Shown: positions 1 to 8,877 of the stretch, piece after piece | Layout of the letters: every line of letters begins with the position of its first letter | Numbering within the stretch: the first letter of the stretch is position 1 | Assembly (NCBI GenBank): GCA_965277855.1 | Contig: OZ255847.1 | Coordinates: 6,200,001-6,264,000 of the forward strand | DNA length: 64,000 bases | Source of the DNA: Bog-105 sp965277855 | GTDB taxonomy: Bacteria > Acidobacteriota > Terriglobia > Bryobacterales > Bryobacteraceae | Reading direction: 5' to 3' | Notes under the pieces: generated by a model | Told to the model about the DNA's origin: nothing | The model's input: the letters and a program-made list of their open reading frames with translations, nothing else | The model's database searches: none | Made by a program: the position numbers and the translations under genes

Positions 1-461
1 ACATCCGCGCCATGGCTCAGTAAATAGCGCACCCCGGCCACGTTTCCATGCGCGCTCGCCGCCACCATTAACGGCGTAACTCCATTCCTTGCATGTACGT
101 TCACAAGTGCGCCGTGCTCAACCAGTAACCGAGCCTTTTCGAAACTCCAGGCAGCTAGAATCAGTGGCGTCGCGTCCGCCTGATTGCGCGCGTTCGAGTC
201 GCCTCCCGCATCCAGGAGAAACCGCACGGCCTCCGGACTGCCGTAAATCGCCGCGTAATGTAACGGACGCATGTGCAGCGGTGTTTCCAGGTTCGCTATA
301 GCTGAAGAAGTGACAAGTTGATGGAGAGTGAGAAGGTTATTCGCGCGAATGGCTGTGCATAGCTCATTCGCCGTAACTGGCGAGGAGGTCAGCGCGTGTA
401 ATGATGCCGACAGAGTAAGTTGGAGTAAGCCAACAGTAAGTAGGCAGACTAACTTTGACAT
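1..461 (-). CDS. Secreted ankyrin-repeat protein, C-terminus cut by the window edge
   Basis: Reading the minus strand from an ATG at 461 gives an open frame of 153 codons that runs off the left edge. It starts MSKLVCLLTVGLLQLTLSAS, a short basic start followed by a hydrophobic stretch, which looks like a Sec signal peptide. After about residue 35 it has ankyrin repeats: the pattern TPLHMRPLHYAAIYGSPEAV, then a repeat with ATPLILAAW, then one with GVTPLMVAASAHGNVAG and RYLLSHGAD. Each has the canonical TPLhhAA and hxhLLxxGA positions. Ankyrin repeats bind other proteins and no enzymatic domain is visible. The target and the C-terminal part are unknown. It is on the same strand as glgB, which ends 70 bp upstream of it, but a functional link is not evident. 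Confidence 0.75.
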   Translation of the reverse strand, partial: MSKLVCLLTVGLLQLTLSASLHALTSSPVTANELCTAIRANNLLTLHQLVTSSAIANLETPLHMRPLHYAAIYGSPEAVRFLLDAGGDSNARNQADATPLILAAWSFEKARLLVEHGALVNVHARNGVTPLMVAASAHGNVAGVRYLLSHGAD

Positions 462-530
462 AAGGAACCTCGGCGAAGTTAGTCTGCATTCTAGCAGCCA
501 TTGGGGCGGTCCGCAGCGGGGCCCGTACCT

Positions 531-2774
531 TTAAGCGTGCACAGTACCAGGTACGGCGAGGACTTCTGGTTCAGGCAGCGGCGGCAATGGACGAGCCGGT
601 TTAAACACCACTACCCCCAGCGGCGGGATCACGATAGCGGCAGACGCAGGGCGTCCGTGGGACGAAGTCTCCTCCGCAATCACTGCACCGCCGTTCCCGA
701 GATTGCTCCCGCCAAACATTTCGGCGTCTGAGTTGAATACCTCATTGTGTAAACCTGATTCGGGGAAACCGAGACGATATTCCAGGTGCGGCATCGGTGT
801 GAAGTTACATACAAAAACCAGGTAGTCATCAGGGCGTTTTGCCCGGCGCACGAAGGCCACGATGGAATTGTCGCCGTCGTGGAAGTCAATCCACTCAAAA
901 CCGCGATAAGTAAAGTCAACCTCGTAAAGCGCCGGCTCCCTTCGATAGAGCTGATTAATAGCGCCACAGAAGGCTCTGAGCTTTTGGTGGATCGGGAACT
1001 GCAGGAGCCACCACTCAAGTTGCGATTCGGAATTCCATTCCGCTGTCTGCCCGAACTCGCTTCCCATGAAAAGGAGTTTCTTGCCCGGATGCCCGTACAT
1101 GTAACTCAGGAACGCGCGCGCGTTGGCAAAGCGTTGCCACTCGTCGCCCGGCATCTTGTCCAGCAGCGATCGTTTGCCGTAGACCACTTCGTCATGCGAA
1201 ATCGGAAGCACAAAATTTTCCGTGAACGCATAGACCATGCTGAAGGTGATTTCATTCTGGTGATAGCGGCGATAGACCGGATCGTGCTCAAAGTAGTGCA
1301 GCATGTCGTGCATCCACCCCATGTTCCATTTCATGGTGAAGCCCAAGCCGTTCAGATACACCGGCCGGGAAACGCCGGTGAAGGCGGTCGACTCTTCGGC
1401 GATCGTCATGGCGCCGGGAATCTGATGCACCAGTTCGTTGGTCTTGCGCAGGAAACTGATCGCCTCGAGGTTTTCGTTGCCGCCGTAGATGTTGGGTATC
1501 CACTCGTTGGCTTTGCGCGAGTAATCGAGATACAGCATTGAGGCCACCGCATCCACTCGCAGACCGTCGATGTGATACTTCTTCAGCCAGAACATCGCGT
1601 TCGAGATGAGGAAGGAGCGGACCTCGTTGCGCCCAAAGTTAAAGATTAGCGTGCCCCAGTCGCGGTGCTCGCCGAGCCGCGGGTCCGAGTGTTCGTAGAG
1701 CGCGGTGCCATCGAAGAACGCCAGGCCATGCGCGTCTTTCGGAAAGTGTGCTGGAACCCAATCTATAATGACGCCGATATTGGCTTGATGAAAGGCGTCG
1801 ACGAAGTACATGAAGTCTTCGGGCGAGCCGAAGCGCGACGTCGGCGCGAAATACCCGGTGACCTGATAACCCCACGAGGGAGCATACGGGTGCTCGGCGA
1901 TCGGCATGAGTTCGATGTGGGTATAGCCGAGATCGCGGACGTAGTTGACGAGGTCGGTGGCGAGTTCGCGATAAGTAAGCGGCCTCCCATCTTCGTGGTG
2001 TTTCCAGGAGCCGAGATGCACCTCGTACACGGAGACGGGACGTTCCAGGACGTTACTCTCCCCGCGTTGCTGCATCCAGGCCTGATCGCGCCACTCGTGT
2101 TTCGAGAGATCAGTTACGACGGTTGCCGATTTGGGAGGCAGTTCCATCCCAAACCCAAATGGATCGGCCTTTTGCTGGCTATAGCCGCGGAAGCGGGATT
2201 GAATGTTGTACTTGTACGGCGTGCCGACCGTGACGCCTGGCAGAAAAATCTCCCAGACACCGCCGGTTCGGGCGCGCATCGGATTCTGCCGCGTATCCCA
2301 ACCATTGAAATCGCCCACTACGCTCACCACGATTGCGTTGGGCGCCCAGACGGCAAAGCGTGTTCCATCCACGCCCTCGCACGTCGCCAGGTGACTGCCC
2401 AGCATGTTGTATTCCTCGAAATTCGTCCCTTCCGAATGTAGGTGAAGGTCAAAATCGGAGATGATCGGAGGGAAACGGTAGGCGTCGTCCATTTCCCACG
2501 CATGACCGTCCGCCGCGGTCGCGCGGAATTTGTACAATTCGGGGCGGTCGGAGAACCGCGCAGCAAAAATTCCTGCCGGATGCACGCGCTCCATGGGCGT
2601 AGGCGCGCCATTCTCCACTACTTCCACCCGTTCAGCGTGCGGTAAGAACGCTCGAATTTCCCAGATGTCCTTGGGCGAAGGCTTGTTTCCTGTTTCGACG
2701 GCGTGCGGTCCCAATACGGCAAAGGCGTCGCCGTGGTACCCGCCCGCGATTGCTTCTAACTCTTGCTCAGTCAT
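531..2774 (-). CDS. glgB: 1,4-alpha-glucan branching enzyme
   Basis: This cytoplasmic GH13 enzyme moves segments of alpha-1,4-glucan chains to alpha-1,6 positions during glycogen (or GlgE-pathway glucan) synthesis. The 747-residue product is normal length for GlgB. It has an N-terminal beta-sandwich, then a CBM48-like region (FAVWAPNA, VSVVGDFNGWD), then the catalytic barrel. The predicted nucleophile is the Asp in GLRVDAVASMLY (near 407), the acid/base is the Glu in TIAEES (near 460), and the HD pair is in LPISHDEVVYGK (near 527). The frame is open upstream to 3209, but those residues have no GlgB similarity and overlap the divergent deaminase gene. The start is therefore set at MTEQELEAIAGGYHGDAF (2774), where family similarity begins. 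The treS-mak fusion at 14 kb would work in the same glucan pathway. Confidence 0.96.
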   Translation of the reverse strand: MTEQELEAIAGGYHGDAFAVLGPHAVETGNKPSPKDIWEIRAFLPHAERVEVVENGAPTPMERVHPAGIFAARFSDRPELYKFRATAADGHAWEMDDAYRFPPIISDFDLHLHSEGTNFEEYNMLGSHLATCEGVDGTRFAVWAPNAIVVSVVGDFNGWDTRQNPMRARTGGVWEIFLPGVTVGTPYKYNIQSRFRGYSQQKADPFGFGMELPPKSATVVTDLSKHEWRDQAWMQQRGESNVLERPVSVYEVHLGSWKHHEDGRPLTYRELATDLVNYVRDLGYTHIELMPIAEHPYAPSWGYQVTGYFAPTSRFGSPEDFMYFVDAFHQANIGVIIDWVPAHFPKDAHGLAFFDGTALYEHSDPRLGEHRDWGTLIFNFGRNEVRSFLISNAMFWLKKYHIDGLRVDAVASMLYLDYSRKANEWIPNIYGGNENLEAISFLRKTNELVHQIPGAMTIAEESTAFTGVSRPVYLNGLGFTMKWNMGWMHDMLHYFEHDPVYRRYHQNEITFSMVYAFTENFVLPISHDEVVYGKRSLLDKMPGDEWQRFANARAFLSYMYGHPGKKLLFMGSEFGQTAEWNSESQLEWWLLQFPIHQKLRAFCGAINQLYRREPALYEVDFTYRGFEWIDFHDGDNSIVAFVRRAKRPDDYLVFVCNFTPMPHLEYRLGFPESGLHNEVFNSDAEMFGGSNLGNGGAVIAEETSSHGRPASAAIVIPPLGVVVFKPARPLPPLPEPEVLAVPGTVHA

Positions 2775-2852
2775 CGCACGTTTATTATGGCAAGGGGAGT
2801 GTGCTGGCCCGGTTTGTGTGCCGGCACTCGTTGTTGCGAGAGGGAGCGCCCC

Positions 2853-3851
2853 TTGGAGGCAAGTCATGGGAATGACCACGATCTGAAGATTGACGAGGAC
2901 GGCGGGCCTAGCCTGCAGGAGTTCATTCGCCGTCTGCCGAAAGCCGAACTGCATGTCCACCTGGAAGGGACGGTACAACCCGAGACAATCCAGGAACTGA
3001 ACCCGGCATTGTCGCTCGATGACATTCGAACGACGCTGCATTTTTCCGGATTCGCTGGATTTCTGAAGGCATATGTGTGGGTGTCGCAAAAGCTGGATTC
3101 GCCCGAGGCGTATGCGCTCGCCACCAGACGCTGTCTGGAGAAACTGGCCGAGCAGAATGTTTGTTACGCCGAGATCACGCTCTCTGTAGGGGTGATTCTT
3201 TGGAAACAACAGACCGTAGAGCCCATTTTCCGCGCGATTAATGAAGAGGTGCGGGCCTTCGGCAAGGTCGAAGTCGGCTGGATTTTCGACGCTATCCGGC
3301 AGTTTGGCGCGGAACAGGCGGCGCGCGTCTTCGACATCGCGCGGGCTTTGAAAAATGAGGGCGTGGTCGCGATAGGTATTGGGGGCGATGAAGAGCGCGG
3401 GCCGGCCTCGTGGTTTGAGCAGCTATACCGCGAAGCGAAAGAGGCGGGTCTCGGGCTGACCTGCCATGCGGGTGAAGTCTCGGGAGCGAAGAGCGTCTGG
3501 CAGGCCATCAGTATTGGCGCGCAGCGCATTGGACACGGGATTCGTTCGATCGAAGACCCGGAGTTGCTCGCTAGTTTACGTTTGAGAGACATCCCGCTTG
3601 AGGTGTGTCCCTCGAGCAATGTGTGTACCGGCGCTGTGGCGAGCCTGGTAGAACACCCCTTACGTAAGTTGTGGGAGGCCGGGGTCCCGCTGGTACTCGG
3701 GACAGACGACCCCGCGCTGTTTTTTACCGACGTGCTGCATGAATACACGCTCGCCGGAGAGATCTTTGGCTTTTCGCGCGCGGAACTGACTCAGTTAGCC
3801 TCCAACAGTTTGAGGTATCGATTCACGCCGGCCGTTGCGATAGGCGCTTAG
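2853..3851 (+). CDS. Adenosine deaminase-family hydrolase
   Basis: A zinc-dependent amidohydrolase that deaminates adenosine or a related adenine nucleoside. Metal and catalytic residues of the family are present. The HxH motif is in ELHVHLEGT (from residue 34), the His and Glu are in CHAGEV (205-208), GHG is in RIGHGIRSIED, and the paired Asp is in LGTDDPALF (285-286). The product ends shortly after the last family motif. The start is uncertain. The frame is open from an ATG at 2763 inside glgB, but a TTG at 2853 preceded by GAGAGGGAG with 5-nt spacing gives 332 residues, the usual length. Substrate is not fixed by sequence: adenosine, adenine or 6-aminodeoxyfutalosine (menaquinone synthesis) are all handled by this family. 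It is divergent from glgB. Confidence 0.88.
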   Translation: MEASHGNDHDLKIDEDGGPSLQEFIRRLPKAELHVHLEGTVQPETIQELNPALSLDDIRTTLHFSGFAGFLKAYVWVSQKLDSPEAYALATRRCLEKLAEQNVCYAEITLSVGVILWKQQTVEPIFRAINEEVRAFGKVEVGWIFDAIRQFGAEQAARVFDIARALKNEGVVAIGIGGDEERGPASWFEQLYREAKEAGLGLTCHAGEVSGAKSVWQAISIGAQRIGHGIRSIEDPELLASLRLRDIPLEVCPSSNVCTGAVASLVEHPLRKLWEAGVPLVLGTDDPALFFTDVLHEYTLAGEIFGFSRAELTQLASNSLRYRFTPAVAIGA

Positions 3852-3905
3852 CCACCGGATGCGTTCGGTAGGAGACTCTGGGGATGCGGAAGATGGAAAT
3901 CGGAG

Positions 3906-4307
3906 CTACCAGATCGTCTGAAGATTCAAGCGCCGGATGCGTTCATCGCGCGTTAAGAGAGGAACGCCATAAAAACTGGCGGTCGCGGCAATGATACGGT
4001 CGGGCAGATCGGGAAGGTCCAGGCGCGAGACCTCCATCATCTTCATGGCGACTTTTTCATCAAGCGGAACATATCTCAGAATGGCCATCGCGTCGGCAGT
4101 CGCCGCGTTAAGGTCATAAAGAGCGTTTTGCGGAATTCGGCTCTTCTCGATGAGATAGATCATCTCGGCTATCGTGATCGCGGAAACGCCGACGTGGTTG
4201 CCGTTCGCAATTGCACTGTCAATGAAGGCGGACGCGGCTTTGCCGAGACGTGCGTCTGAGAACAAATACCAGATCACGGCGTGCGTATCGGCGACAGCGA
4301 CGATCAT
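3906..4307 (-). CDS. PIN-domain toxin, VapC type
   Basis: A 133-residue PIN-domain ribonuclease, the toxin of a type II toxin-antitoxin pair, expected to cut RNA when free of its antitoxin. The acidic cluster that binds the metal is visible: D7 in VADTHAVIW, E48 in TIAEM, D103 in LPDRI and D121 in TRDERI. The ending LPLLTRDERI-like pattern (here VPLLTRDERIR) is typical. The start codon overlaps the stop of the upstream antitoxin (TGATG at 4305-4309), so the two are translationally coupled. The RNA target cannot be read from the sequence. It should be repressed together with its antitoxin by the toxin-antitoxin complex, but no operator was recognised. Confidence 0.92.
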   Translation of the reverse strand: MIVAVADTHAVIWYLFSDARLGKAASAFIDSAIANGNHVGVSAITIAEMIYLIEKSRIPQNALYDLNAATADAMAILRYVPLDEKVAMKMMEVSRLDLPDLPDRIIAATASFYGVPLLTRDERIRRLNLQTIW

Positions 4308-4567
4308 CAGAAATCAGAACGTGGGAAATTCGCGAACATCTCCGCGCGATTCTGGTCGATTTCCTCCGCCGATGGCGCTGGGCCGTATTTGGCAAGCAGT
4401 CCACGCAAGGAGCGCGTCTGTTCCTTACTTGCCGCGGCTTCAGGAGCTTCCGTGAGGATCTTGTCAATCGCCTCGCGCACCAGTTGATCTGCGGATAGAC
4501 CTCTTCCCTGGGCAACTGCTATGAGCCTAGCCTCTACCTGCGGTTCCAGCGGTAGGATCAGCGTCAT
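4307..4567 (-). CDS. Antitoxin of the VapBC-type pair
   Basis: An 86-residue protein immediately upstream of and overlapping the PIN toxin. The N-terminus MTLILPLEPQVEARLIAVA followed by GLSADQLVREAID has the strand-helix-helix pattern of ribbon-helix-helix DNA-binding antitoxins. The C-terminal third is rich in charged residues (EEIDQNRAEMFANFPRSDF) and would wrap the toxin. Family assignment rests on context and fold pattern more than on strong motif identity. It is probably also the operon repressor. The operon's 5' end lies about 40 bp from the 3' end of the tmRNA gene on the same strand. Confidence 0.85.
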   Translation of the reverse strand: MTLILPLEPQVEARLIAVAQGRGLSADQLVREAIDKILTEAPEAAASKEQTRSLRGLLAKYGPAPSAEEIDQNRAEMFANFPRSDF

Positions 4568-4603
4568 CTCGCAACTCCTTTACACTGCTATAAACTTCTT
4601 CAT

Positions 4604-4964
4604 TGGTGGAGGCGGCGGGAGTTGAACCCGCGTCCGAAAAAGCCCGCCATGCAAAGCCTACGTGTGTATCCGATTCTTAAAGCTTCAGCGGCTCCCTAAA
4701 AAATCGGCAAGAGCGAAAGCCGCCTAGCCCGATTGATCTCGGCCCACGGCTCCGGACAGAAGCTCTGGTACCTATCCTGCAAAATGACGCTTACTAGCTG
4801 ACGCGCAGGCTCGTCAACCGAAGCGCACTACCTAGGTTTTAATTAGGCAGCGTATGCAAACTGCTGATTATTGGCAGTTGTTGTTTTCCGATCGTTTTAC
4901 GGGAGCTCGGAACCCGACACGCCTTCACACAACGATTCAATCCCGTCGAATCCGTTGCGCCCCC
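4604..4964 (-). ncRNA. ssrA: Transfer-messenger RNA (tmRNA)
   Basis: tmRNA rescues stalled ribosomes and tags the nascent chain for proteolysis. On the minus strand the 5' end at 4964 reads GGGGGCGCAACGGATTCGAC, the conserved tmRNA start. The 3' end has the TPsiC-like arm with GGGTTCAACTCCC and ends TCCACCA at 4604, so CCA is encoded. The 5' GGGGGCG pairs with the 3' CGCCTCC of the acceptor stem, with one G-U pair. The tag frame runs 4875 to 4843 and reads ANNQQFAYAA then TAA. A C-terminal AYAA or ALAA type end is the expected protease signal. The gene is contiguous, not the two-piece permuted form. Length is about 361 nt, normal for the family. Confidence 0.96.
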
Positions 4965-5035
4965 ATATGAGCAGGACCTTCATTGTATCAATTCTGCAAC
5001 TCTTTCGCCCGTCCGGTAGAATAAACGCTGCGAGC

Positions 5036-5383
5036 ATGCAAAGCGTTGTAGCTGCTCCCCGGCTTACCCCCTCTTTGCAGGACGAATTGGGGCAGGAGCA
5101 TGGGGGCCTGTACCATGTGGTGTTACTGGATGATGACGAACATACGTACGATTACGTGATTGAAATGCTCCAGAAACTGTTTTGTCTGTCTCTGGAAGCC
5201 GCTTTGCAGCACGCGGTCGAAGTCGACACGACGGGCCGTACGATCGTCATCACCTGCACTTTGCCTGAGGCCGAGTTCGGGCGGGATCAGATCCAGGCTT
5301 ATGGCGCGGACCCGCGCATGCCGAAATCGAAGGGATCGATGTCGGCTATTTTGGTACCGGCCGAAAGTATCACTACCGCTTAA
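5036..5383 (+). CDS. clpS: ClpS-like adaptor for the Clp protease
   Basis: A 115-residue protein with the ClpS core, which delivers N-degron or other substrates to ClpA or ClpC. The diagnostic stretch YHVVLLDDDEHTYDYVIEML contains the acidic residues of the substrate pocket region. It is followed by the helix SLEAALQHAVEVDTTGRTIV, where ClpS normally has the His and G-x-A-V elements. The C-terminus GADPRMPKSKGSMSAIL is longer than in E. coli ClpS and resembles proteins in this phylum. The start is placed at 5036 (MQSVVAAPRL); an earlier ATG at 4967 in the same frame would reach the tmRNA 5' end. It is divergent from ssrA, so two protein quality-control genes share one short intergenic region. 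Confidence 0.85.
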   Translation: MQSVVAAPRLTPSLQDELGQEHGGLYHVVLLDDDEHTYDYVIEMLQKLFCLSLEAALQHAVEVDTTGRTIVITCTLPEAEFGRDQIQAYGADPRMPKSKGSMSAILVPAESITTA

Positions 5384-5395
5384 GTCTGGTCCAAA

Positions 5396-6286
5396 TCAAT
5401 TTTCGCCCGCGAAGGTGGGAAATGTGCCCGACATGTGGTCGTGCCAAGTGAGCTTATCTTCATCGACCAGCGCCCAGATGAGGCCGACGCCGGCGGCCAG
5501 AAAACTCACCATACTGCCAAAAAGCCGGCCATAGCGACGATCTCGCGATGGTGTTTTCCCGTCGAAATCTACCAGCTCCAGGCCGGCCATCTGCGTGCCT
5601 AGGCTATCTTGCCCGGCAAAGGCCCAGAGAAGCTTGTAGAAAACTGGTACCGTCAGCAGAGCGGCAGCTAGAAACGGAACCGTGTGTTTGTCCAGGATGA
5701 TAGGCCGGGCTACCCAAAGAAAGAATCCAGCGCCTAGCAAACAGCCTGTAGCGATGAAGAGTGCATCTAGCAGCGCGGCGCGGATTCGCATCGAGCTGGT
5801 CGCCACTAGCGCGTCGGCAGGCATGTGCGATGCCGGCTCACGAATGGGTTGCTCGTGCAAATCGAACTCAAGCCGGCGCTGGTCTGCTATCTCGTCGTGT
5901 CCGCTTCCGTCCCGCTTGGTCCTCGCCCGTTTTGCTGCGATTCGCGTGTTTTGAATCGGCGTCGGACGTTGCACTTCGGCTTCCCGCATGCGGATGGCTT
6001 CACGTTCGCCGGGCGTCGTGAGCGTCGCAAACGGGATCACTCGCGTTCTCGCCTCAGGAACATGGAAAAGTCGCTGTTGTCCCGCCTCTAACTCGGCCGT
6101 TGACGCATCGGTCGATGTCTGCGCTTCAGCTGCTGCCACGAAATCGTCAGCAGGCGCCGTTGCTGTCGCGGCAATCGGATACGTCGCCGGTGAAATACGC
6201 GAAGGCGTTGCGCGTACACGTCTATTGCAACGGCCGCACCGGTGTTCACCGTCTAAGATCCATGTCTGGCAATGCTGACAAGTCAT
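5396..6286 (-). CDS. RDD-family membrane protein with N-terminal zinc-ribbon motif
   Basis: A 296-residue protein. The first 25 residues hold two CxxC pairs (MTCQHCQTW and RCGRCNRRVR), a likely zinc ribbon. A long Ala/Thr-rich, probably disordered linker follows. The C-terminal 130 residues are an RDD domain: the first membrane helix contains IRAALLDALFIATGCLLGAG with the conserved Arg and Asp, and later helices include VPFLAAALLTVPVFYKLLWA. The segment SLGTQMAGLELVDFDGK is the characteristic RDD loop. RDD proteins are membrane proteins, some linked to ion transport, and no substrate can be stated here. It ends 12 bp from convergent clpS and is divergent from lptD. Confidence 0.85.
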   Translation of the reverse strand: MTCQHCQTWILDGEHRCGRCNRRVRATPSRISPATYPIAATATAPADDFVAAAEAQTSTDASTAELEAGQQRLFHVPEARTRVIPFATLTTPGEREAIRMREAEVQRPTPIQNTRIAAKRARTKRDGSGHDEIADQRRLEFDLHEQPIREPASHMPADALVATSSMRIRAALLDALFIATGCLLGAGFFLWVARPIILDKHTVPFLAAALLTVPVFYKLLWAFAGQDSLGTQMAGLELVDFDGKTPSRDRRYGRLFGSMVSFLAAGVGLIWALVDEDKLTWHDHMSGTFPTFAGEN

Positions 6287-6460
6287 GTTGCTGCTCTGCT
6301 TTTCAAATATACGAAAGGCTTGCCCCAGAGTACCGGGGCATGTTACGGTTTTCGGTTGAGCCTTTCTTCCGCTCCGAAGCTCCTCGAAATCAAGCCTGTT
6401 CCAGCTCTACTCTCTTCTAGCAGAAGATGTGGATTTTGTCTACAACAATTCTTCTACGAA

Positions 6461-8875
6461 TTGTTCTTCGCGGCTTTTTTTCTTACCTTGATCTCTGTTG
6501 CCGCGTCAGGCCAGACTGCGTACAAGCCGGTAAAGGCGGATTTGCCGCCGCGCGATGAAATCTGGCTGGGTGGTATCAAGCAGGATTCAGATAACGAATG
6601 GCGCTATCTCCGGCGCGATGCGGTCGTCCGTACCTCTGAAATGCTGATCTCCGCCGACGAAATCGATTTCAATTCTGATACCAACTGGGCCTACGCCCGC
6701 GGCCACGTTCATCTCGAACATTACAAGACCGGCGACATCATCAATGCGCAGAAGGCCGAGTTCAACCTCGAGACCGACGAAGGCAAATTCTATGGCGTCA
6801 CCGGCACCACTCCGCCCAAAATAATGAGCAACCCGGCGGTTTTAAGCACTACGAACCCGTTCTACTTCGAGGCGAACTGGGTCGACCGCATTAAAAACCG
6901 TTACATCCTTCATCACGGTTTTATTACGGATTGTAAACTGCCGAAGCCCTGGTGGGTCTTCGATGCGCCCACTTTCGACATCATCCCGGGCGATCGCGCC
7001 ATTGCCCGCAGTGCGGTTTTCCGCCTCAAAAATGTCCCCATCTTTTATCTGCCTCTCTTCCGCCGTCCCCTCGGCCGGAATCCCCGGCAAAGCGGTTTCC
7101 TCACTCCCACCATCGGCCACACCACGCTCTTTGGCTTTGTGTACGGTCTCGGCTACTATTGGGCGATCAACCGCAGTTACGACATGACCGCTTCCGGCAT
7201 CGATTACAGCGCCCGCGGCCCCGCCATTCTTTACAACTTTCGCGGCAAGCCGAACGATGTCAGCGATTTCAACTTCAATTTATACGGTGTCGACGATAGC
7301 GGCATTCCGGTCAAAGGCAGCACTCCCACCAAGCAGGGTGGCCTCCAGTTTGAACTTACCGCGCGCACCCAGATTCTCGGCTTCACCGGACACCTCGATT
7401 ACAACTACTTGAGTTCCTATTTGTTCCGCGAGGCCTTCTCCTACAGTTTTGCCAGTGCCATTCAGAGTGAAGTCTACTCGCTCGGATACTTGCAGCGCCA
7501 TTTCAAAAATGATGCCTACGTGTTTAATATCGTCGTCGAACGGGATCAATTCTTCGAGAGCCTCACGCCCTACGGCAGCAAGCCCAATCAAGTAATAGTC
7601 CAAAAATTACCCTCGCTCGAATTCAACAGCCGCGATCAAAATCTGGTGCACGGCCCGGTTCCAATCTGGTTCTCGTTTAACACGAGCGCCTCACTGCTCG
7701 ATCGCAGCGAGCCTTACCGGCTCGGTCCCAATAACATCCCCACTACGGTCCTCAGCACCGACGCTATGGGCCGTGCTGACGTCCAGCCGCGCGTCGCAAC
7801 CAACTTTCACTTTGGAGGATTTTCCCTCAATCCGAGCATTACTTTCGGCGCAACCGGTTACAGTCAGTCGTTCTCGCAAAACACCTCTGACTATTCCGGG
7901 AATCCCACCAATCCGACCGTGAACGCAGCGCTGGCAAACACGGCTCTCTTTCGCAAAGATGCCGACTTCGTGTTTGATCTGAGACCTCCCGCTATCGAAA
8001 AGATTTACCAGCCACCCGCCTGGCTCCATTTAGGAAAGAAACTGAAGCACGTGATCGAAGCAGATGCCGAATACGAATACATAACCGGCATCAATAATTT
8101 TTCCAAGATTATTCACTTCGACGCGACGGATATCCTGGCAGACACCAACCAGGCGACGATCTCCGTCACCAATCGCCTGTACAAGAAGGACAAGAACGGT
8201 AGCGTGAACGAAATCCTCACCTGGCGCATTTCGCAGGCGCGTTACTTCGATCCCACTTTTGGCGGAGCGATCGTGTCTGGACAGCCTTGTCCCGCCATTC
8301 CTACCGGGCAGACCTGCGGAGGGTCGATCGTCGCCGGGATGAACAGTAACGGGGCGCGCAACGTGGTTCTGGAGGCGGAAGAACTCAGCCCCTTTGCCTT
8401 CCTCGACGGGCCCCGCAATTACTCGCCGGTAGTTTCTTATCTGGCCTTCAGCCCCTACCCATTCGTAACTCTGAGCTGGCGTGCCGATTATGATCCCTTG
8501 CGCACCAAGTTTGTCGATCAAAACTATAGCGCCACCTTTCGTTATGGCAAATACTTCGGTTCCGTCTCCGACAATGCCGTTACCACCATCCCCGTCTTGT
8601 TCCCCCAGGCGAACCAGCTGACCTTTGGCGGAGGCTACGGCAGTGCCAATCGCACCGGCTGGAACGTGGCCGGGCTGATCGATTACGACCGGATCAATCA
8701 TTCGCGCCTCTACGACTTCATCCAAGGCTCCTACAACACCAACTGCTGCGGATTCAGTCTTCAACTGCGCCAGTTCAATCTTGGAATCCGTAATGAGAAT
8801 CAATATTTGTTCTCTTTCTCGGTCGCCAATATCGGCACCTTCGGCAGTCTCCAGCGGCAGGAACGAATTTTCTAG
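6461..8875 (+). CDS. lptD: LPS-assembly outer-membrane protein LptD
   Basis: LptD forms the outer-membrane barrel that inserts lipopolysaccharide on the cell surface. After a hydrophobic leader ending near VAASG, the N-terminal half has the OstA/LptA-like beta-jellyroll (MLISADEIDFNSDTNWAYAR, then GDIINAQKAEFNLETDEG). The rest is the LptD barrel, with IFYLPLFRRPLGRNPRQSGF, a strong family signature. The C-terminus ends in aromatic strands. The start is unclear. The frame is open from an ATG at 6272, but that lies inside the divergent RDD gene. A TTG at 6461 gives 804 residues and a plausible signal peptide. An ATG at 6427 in the next frame would give a better leader if the T7 run at 6475-6481 had six T's. 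Confidence 0.9.
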   Translation: MFFAAFFLTLISVAASGQTAYKPVKADLPPRDEIWLGGIKQDSDNEWRYLRRDAVVRTSEMLISADEIDFNSDTNWAYARGHVHLEHYKTGDIINAQKAEFNLETDEGKFYGVTGTTPPKIMSNPAVLSTTNPFYFEANWVDRIKNRYILHHGFITDCKLPKPWWVFDAPTFDIIPGDRAIARSAVFRLKNVPIFYLPLFRRPLGRNPRQSGFLTPTIGHTTLFGFVYGLGYYWAINRSYDMTASGIDYSARGPAILYNFRGKPNDVSDFNFNLYGVDDSGIPVKGSTPTKQGGLQFELTARTQILGFTGHLDYNYLSSYLFREAFSYSFASAIQSEVYSLGYLQRHFKNDAYVFNIVVERDQFFESLTPYGSKPNQVIVQKLPSLEFNSRDQNLVHGPVPIWFSFNTSASLLDRSEPYRLGPNNIPTTVLSTDAMGRADVQPRVATNFHFGGFSLNPSITFGATGYSQSFSQNTSDYSGNPTNPTVNAALANTALFRKDADFVFDLRPPAIEKIYQPPAWLHLGKKLKHVIEADAEYEYITGINNFSKIIHFDATDILADTNQATISVTNRLYKKDKNGSVNEILTWRISQARYFDPTFGGAIVSGQPCPAIPTGQTCGGSIVAGMNSNGARNVVLEAEELSPFAFLDGPRNYSPVVSYLAFSPYPFVTLSWRADYDPLRTKFVDQNYSATFRYGKYFGSVSDNAVTTIPVLFPQANQLTFGGGYGSANRTGWNVAGLIDYDRINHSRLYDFIQGSYNTNCCGFSLQLRQFNLGIRNENQYLFSFSVANIGTFGSLQRQERIF

Positions 8876-8877
8876 CG

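Noticed and set aside
786..1541. 251-codon plus-strand frame
   Set aside because: It lies fully antisense to glgB, whose catalytic motifs are clear. The translated sequence shows no motif and has the look of a GC-rich shadow frame.
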